DNA of 64,000 nt from positions 38,919,834 to 38,983,833 of the forward strand of contig CM033745.1 of the NCBI GenBank assembly GCA_019671005.1, written 5' to 3'. Below, piece after piece: positions 59,430 through 64,000 of the stretch. The notes beneath the pieces were generated by a model. The model had not been told where the DNA came from. It was given only the letters and a program-made list of their open reading frames with translations, and ran no database searches. The translations under genes and the position numbers were made by a program. The first letter of the stretch is position 1; each line of letters begins with the position of its first letter. The DNA comes from Hibiscus mutabilis. Lineage: Eukaryota > Streptophyta > Magnoliopsida > Malvales > Malvaceae.

Positions 59430-59960
59430 GGATTAGATCATGCTGCGACTCTGACGAAGAGGCATGATCCGGTGATTAGATTGCAATCAAGATGCAACTC
59501 TAACGAAAAGACATGATCTGGGGATTAGAGGTGATCAAGCTACAACTCTGATGAAGAGGCATGATTTGAGGAGTTAGTTTGGCGATCAAGCTACGACTCT
59601 GATGAAGAGACATGATTTGAGGAGTTAGTTTAGTGATCAAGCTACAACTCTGACAAAGAGGCATGATCTGAAGAGTAGATTATGAGCAAGCTACAACTCT
59701 GACGAAGAGGAATGATCTGAGGATTATGGGTGATCAAGCTACAACTTTGGCGAAGAGGCATGATCGAAAGTGAGATTTTGATCCGCTACACCATTGATGA
59801 TGAGCTAGGATCTAAAGATGGATTCGATCAAGCTACAACTCTAACGAAGAGGCATGATCTGAAGAATTGGTTGATCTGCTACACCACTAACGATGAGCCA
59901 AGATCTGAAGAATAGAGGTTAATCAGCTACATCACTGACGATGGGTCTAGACTTGAAAAA
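59430..59960 (-). repeat. Tandem array of about eleven ~48-bp units
   Basis: The word GCTACAACTCTGACGAAGAGG and variants recur about every 46-50 bp on the plus strand. It occupies the same place before the PPT as the ~45-bp array of element 1. Confidence 0.88.
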
Positions 59961-61529
59961 AGAAGTAAACAATAGTTAGTGATTGTTCATTTAGAGTTTT
60001 GAGTTTAGGCTTGGCTTCTTTTGCTTTGAGGGTTCGTCACTTCATGTTTGGTATTGCTATCTTTCTTCTTTGAGGTTTTAGCTTCTCTGTTGATCTGGCT
60101 TTTCTTCGTGGTCGAGAGCCCGCCAATTTGTTATTGTTTTTCATGATTGAGGCTCGAACCTGTTTGTTTCATGTATGAATAAAGCTGATGCACTTAGCAT
60201 GTATGACATAGGTATTTAATGTGAATGCATGATGAGTGGAATGATGTTGATATGAATGGCATGCAATGCAACTGGCCGTGATGTTGACTTTAAAAGGGAT
60301 GCCCCATGACTTTCTGGCCCTATTGGTGGCTCGGTCTTGTTCTTGTCCCAATTTTGTCTTGCAGACCGGATGGGCTATTGTCGCTGATGCCCTAACCTCA
60401 TGTGGATTTGACCATCTTCTTATGAAATGTTACCTTTCTAAGTGAAGGTCATCTTGTGAATGCTTTCTTTAGCGAAAGCAGCGATTTGAGGGCCCATTTG
60501 CTGTAGGTCCCTATACTTTTAAACTCATTTGTGAGTAATGAAGAGAATACTTTTTATTTCCAATCTAGGGCTACATGTTCTAATTTCAATGTGAGATGCT
60601 TAAAAATTGGGTTTTCCTTTTTAGATTGTGAATATATTAAACTAGATTGAATACCCCGAATATCAAGTGCATGAGCAACACTGAAAATGGCTTACCGGGG
60701 ATTGCCCCAAGAAAATTCTATGTCTAGGAGACCTCGAAAGCTGAATTGATGTTTGAAGATGTGAAGTGCATTTTTAAGCTCCTTAGGTTCTGACTACATT
60801 GCCTTTGGCAGGTTCATTTTTATCTCATTTTTGTTTGGGGAATTCAGTTCATCACATCCCTTTGGCTCGAAATAAATGATGGAGAAAACAACAAATTCCC
60901 GAGCTACTCGGCATTGTCATGATTTTGAAAATATTACCATCACTCATGAAGTGAAGAGTTTTGGTTAGAATGGGCTTCAGTGAAGTGCCCCAAAAATTCC
61001 ACACTCTTATCCGAAAATGCCTATTACCAGGTTTCGAACATTTGAGTGCTTTTTGATTAATTTTTGAAAGAAAATGACTATTACCAGACTTTGAAGTAAT
61101 ATTTTGAAAAACGCCTATTACTAGGCTTTAAAAGTTAAATCAATTCCTTTTGTCTTGAAAATGCCTATTACCATGCTTCAAACCTTAAATTGCACCAATT
61201 TATTGTTATTTGATGTGAAATGTGAGTAACACCTTCATAATCTCCACAACTTAGGATTTTAATTAGACCCAAGCTACTCGGATTCAACCTTTGGGTCAAA
61301 ATCAGTGTCCCTTGTGCAATTGATATACAGGGACTCAATAGATAAATATATTTACAGAATGAAGAGAATTAAAGAACAAAATGCATCATTTCATTGGAAA
61401 TCAAACCATTTAGTCTTAGGCCCTTACAAAAGATCGACACTGCCTTCGGGCTTAGGCCGATGGATTTGATTTACATACATTACTTAAAGGAAGTTAAAAG
61501 CAAAAAGGGACCTACTGAAGTTTTGGCTT
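59961..61529 (-). other. Non-coding 3' region of element 3, pol absent
   Basis: No protease, reverse transcriptase, RNase H or integrase motif on either strand. A short repeat, TGCCTATTACCAGGCTTT-like, occurs four times at about 61015-61180. Confidence 0.6.
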
Positions 61530-63426
61530 GACGTCTAGACTAAGGGGTGAGAGCGAGTTCATTCTTCAAAGAATTCAACTTCTTTACTGTCCATCAGGCC
61601 TTGAACTGGCAGCGGTCTTAAATAGTGTGCCCCTCTTTGGCATAGAACTCACAATACAGACTGCTATGCCCCTCGGGCATCATCATTCCTTGACCAATCA
61701 GACCCGTATCGAGTAGCTTCTTCCAAACCTAACTAAAAGGGGATTTGACTTCTGACACCTTGGACCTAGTCATTCGGTTTCTTTCCTTGGAGATTGTATT
61801 CACTCCACCGGTATGATTTGGTAGGGGTTGGTGGTTGTAGCAGGCCCACTGGATTTGTCAAAATTGATGACCTTGATCAGTTTTTCTACGGTCCTCTTGA
61901 AGCCGATATAAGTCTCAATCGAGTGCCCAACTCGATCGCCATGGTATTCACATTTTGCGCTAGAATCATACCATTTCGGGAAGGTAGGCTACAACTGTGT
62001 TTGATAGAAGGGTTCCACCATATGGATATCGAACAATTGCTTGTACAATTCACCATACGAGATTGGTAGCGAGGTAAAATCCATCTTCTTGGTGTTCTTT
62101 CTTTGACTGAAGTTTTGGTTTGAAGGACCTTGGGCAATTGGTGTAGCCTTAGGTTGCACAACGGTGACAGGATTCTAATAGCCGGTATTATAAACCCCGA
62201 AGAGTTCACTTCATGGTCCTTCCTTCCATATGATGACTTTTTATGGGATGCACTTGAACTTCCTCCACTGTCAATTTTTTCTAGTCTTGACGGCATTCTC
62301 AATAAGATCACCGGATAGCACTAGATTGGCAAAATTGGTAGTTGTATGGCCTATAAGGTGATCCAAAATTGGGCCCTCCAAAGTTTGGATAAAAATGACC
62401 ACCGCCTCTTTCTCACCAAGAAAGGGTTTAACTTATGCCGCCACGTCTCTCCAACGATGTGCACATACTGCCTAAAGCTTTCATTAGACTTTTGCTTCAT
62501 GTGTTGTAGGGTCCAACGGTCCGGTACCATATCACTAACGTGATGGTATTGGGCTAGGAATGCCTTGGCCAAGTCTTTCCATGACTTTATCTGATGTTGG
62601 CTCAATTGATTATACCATCTAGTGGCAGATCCTAATAGACTATCTTGGAAGCGGTGGATCAACAACTTGTCATCTGTGCCGTATCCCGTCATCCTTCAGC
62701 AAAACATGGTAAGATGAGCACGAGGGCAACTCGTCCCATCATGTTTTTTGAATTCTGAGGCCTTGAACTTAAGGGGTAACGCCAAATCCGGGACCAAACT
62801 AAGTTCATTAGCATCAAATCTAATGAAAGTGTCCACTACATCCATAGCTTCCATTCTCTTCAAGTCACTTGCAATGATCCTCGATCTCTTTCGAGGTCTC
62901 AATCTTGGGTTTCTCAAACTCAATTAACTGGTCTATCTCTGAGACAAAGTTTTCGGCTTTATTGCCCCTAGGCTTGACTTCCGATGTGGAGGGTATTTTT
63001 AATAGGGAAAGAGGCGTTGACCTAATGAAGTTGTGGTTTTCCTCGAGAAAACGCTACTTGAAGATCCGGTTGACCCTTAGTATGAGGAGGAGTAAAACCC
63101 AGCGGGTACGTAGAAATTTCGGACCTTGCCGTATGATTATCAACAGAAGCTTCTCCTTGCTCGGGAAGCTTAAGTCTGAACATTTGGGCTATTTTTCCTA
63201 AGGCCTCTTGTTGAGATTTCTTGAACTGCTCCATCATGTCTTGTCGGGCCTTGGCTAACTGTTCTTCTATTTTTCGGGCCAAATCTACTTGCATGTCCCT
63301 TTGGGTTTGCTCAATCTGGTCTAACCTTTCTTTGTTCACCATCTTAGTTTTGTGTCGGGTTCCGTAGGGGTGCTGAATGGATTGAACTTTCCATTGATCT
63401 ATAATGACTGTCATAGGACATCCCAA
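61530..63426 (-). pseudogene. Gag of element 3, broken
   Basis: The minus frame opens M-G-C-P-M-T-V-I-I-D-Q-W and has a coiled-coil-like stretch rich in Gln, Lys and Glu. After stops and a frameshift near 63020 it reads L-V-P-D-L-A-L-P-L-K-F-K, then L-L-I-H-R-F-Q-D-S-L, T-R-W-Y-N-Q-L, W-K-D-L-A-K-A-F, the Retrotrans_gag core (62690-62350). A knuckle-like C-E-Y-H-G...G-H-S-I-E-T occurs near 61930-61960, with the next Cys replaced by Tyr. It ends the coding part; protease does not follow. Confidence 0.8.
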
Positions 63427-63429
63427 AAA

Positions 63430-64000
63430 TTAGTCTCGATGTCTCCAAAATAAATGCATGTAAATGCAAAGCAAAATGCCCTAAGTGCAACCTTATGATG
63501 ATGCAATGTGGATTAACATATCAAGATGATGTTATGCAACTACCATGTAGATGAATATTAGATGTGATGTGAATGTCAAAAGAAAACACAAGTTAGTATG
63601 AATAAAATAATTAAGGGAAATGATATATATATATATATACAACACATAATACAAACCTACCCGAACTGCTTGCTACCCAACATGTTTTATTTGCTGAAAA
63701 ATAAATCTTACCCATCATGGTATCTACATGCATGCTTTAGCTCAAAATAAACCTTATTTACATGATATTCTAGTTCTCTAGGGTTACCGCATGGCTCTAA
63801 CAAGGTGGGCTTCTTAGATTCTCACACATGTGAGTTTGGTTCTATACAAGGGTACCCGAACCTATCTTATCACCTACTAAAGTAACAAGAACCCCAATTC
63901 TGGCCCATTACAAGCTTGCAAATTAGATTCAGTTCGAGGGAAAGCATGGCCTAGTGACATAGAGGGTTGCTCACGTGTCAAATGTGTGGATTTTAAAAGC
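63430..64000 (-). other. Leader of element 3
   Basis: The minus strand matches the leader of element 1 (26450-26720), in words such as TGACACGTGAGCA and AATGGGCCAGAATTGGG. No ORF1 is visible. A TA run lies at 63626-63640. Confidence 0.7.

Larger units (their letters stand above)
56654..64000 (-). mobile_element. Gag-only Tat/Ogre-type element on the minus strand (element 3), partial
   Basis: Reading on the minus strand from the right edge: leader (64000-63430, matching the leader of element 1), gag (63426-61530), a long non-coding stretch, a tandem array, PPT, and LTR (59167-56654). The 5' LTR and PBS lie beyond the window. No ORF1 is found between leader and gag, and no protease, polymerase or integrase between gag and LTR. 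LTR ends (TGTAATCAC and GCTACA) equal those of element 1. Confidence 0.78.

Noticed and set aside
59430..59960. CRISPR-like short repeats
   Set aside because: Units of about 48 bp are repeated over their full length and are diverged; there are no spacers and no cas genes.

Overview
The window looks like nuclear DNA of a eudicot with a large, repeat-rich genome. A Malvaceae or cotton-like source is my impression, not a proven point. The reasons are: host genes with GT-AG introns, a decayed piece of chloroplast DNA, and more than half of the sequence made of nested LTR retrotransposons and small TIR elements. No bacterial gene is present.

Layout. 1-3985 is a chimeric plastid insertion (NUPT). 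An inverted-repeat segment (trnR-trnN spacer, trnN, ycf1 5' end) is fused near 812 to a large-single-copy segment (trnW, petG, petL, psbE-F-L-J). 3990-6200 is a tandem satellite of about twelve 187-bp monomers that abuts the plastid DNA. 6200-13000 is AT-rich and holds hAT-like, TA-flanked and fold-back elements and a LINE scrap. 13030-15949 is a domesticated hAT transposase gene of the DAYSLEEPER type with a 5'UTR intron and two 3' introns. 16602-21775 is a gag-only LTR element. 22236-44125 is one 21.9-kb retrotransposon of the Ogre/Tat Ty3-gypsy lineage. It has about 4-kb LTRs, a tRNA-Arg-type PBS, an extra ORF1, gag, protease, a predicted intron that restores the frame before reverse transcriptase, two RNase H domains, integrase, a 3' tandem array, a nested 2-kb solo LTR, a PPT and a near-perfect TSD. 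It sits inside an older TIR element. 46049-48122 (minus) is a UDP-rhamnose synthase (RHM) gene, complete with its intron but broken by two nonsense codons. 49141-49662 is a Tourist-like MITE. 50581-54720 is a second solo LTR. 56654-64000 (minus) is a third Tat/Ogre-type element, also gag-only as far as it is visible, running off the right edge.

How the parts relate. The three Tat/Ogre-type elements share a gag type. Elements 1 and 2 share a tRNA-Arg-type PBS, and elements 1 and 3 share PPT, LTR termini and leader. Only the central one has pol, so the two gag-only elements look like non-autonomous partners of a helper of that kind. All retroelement ORFs carry stops or frameshifts. The only host gene that looks intact is the DAYSLEEPER-like gene; the RHM copy is probably dead.
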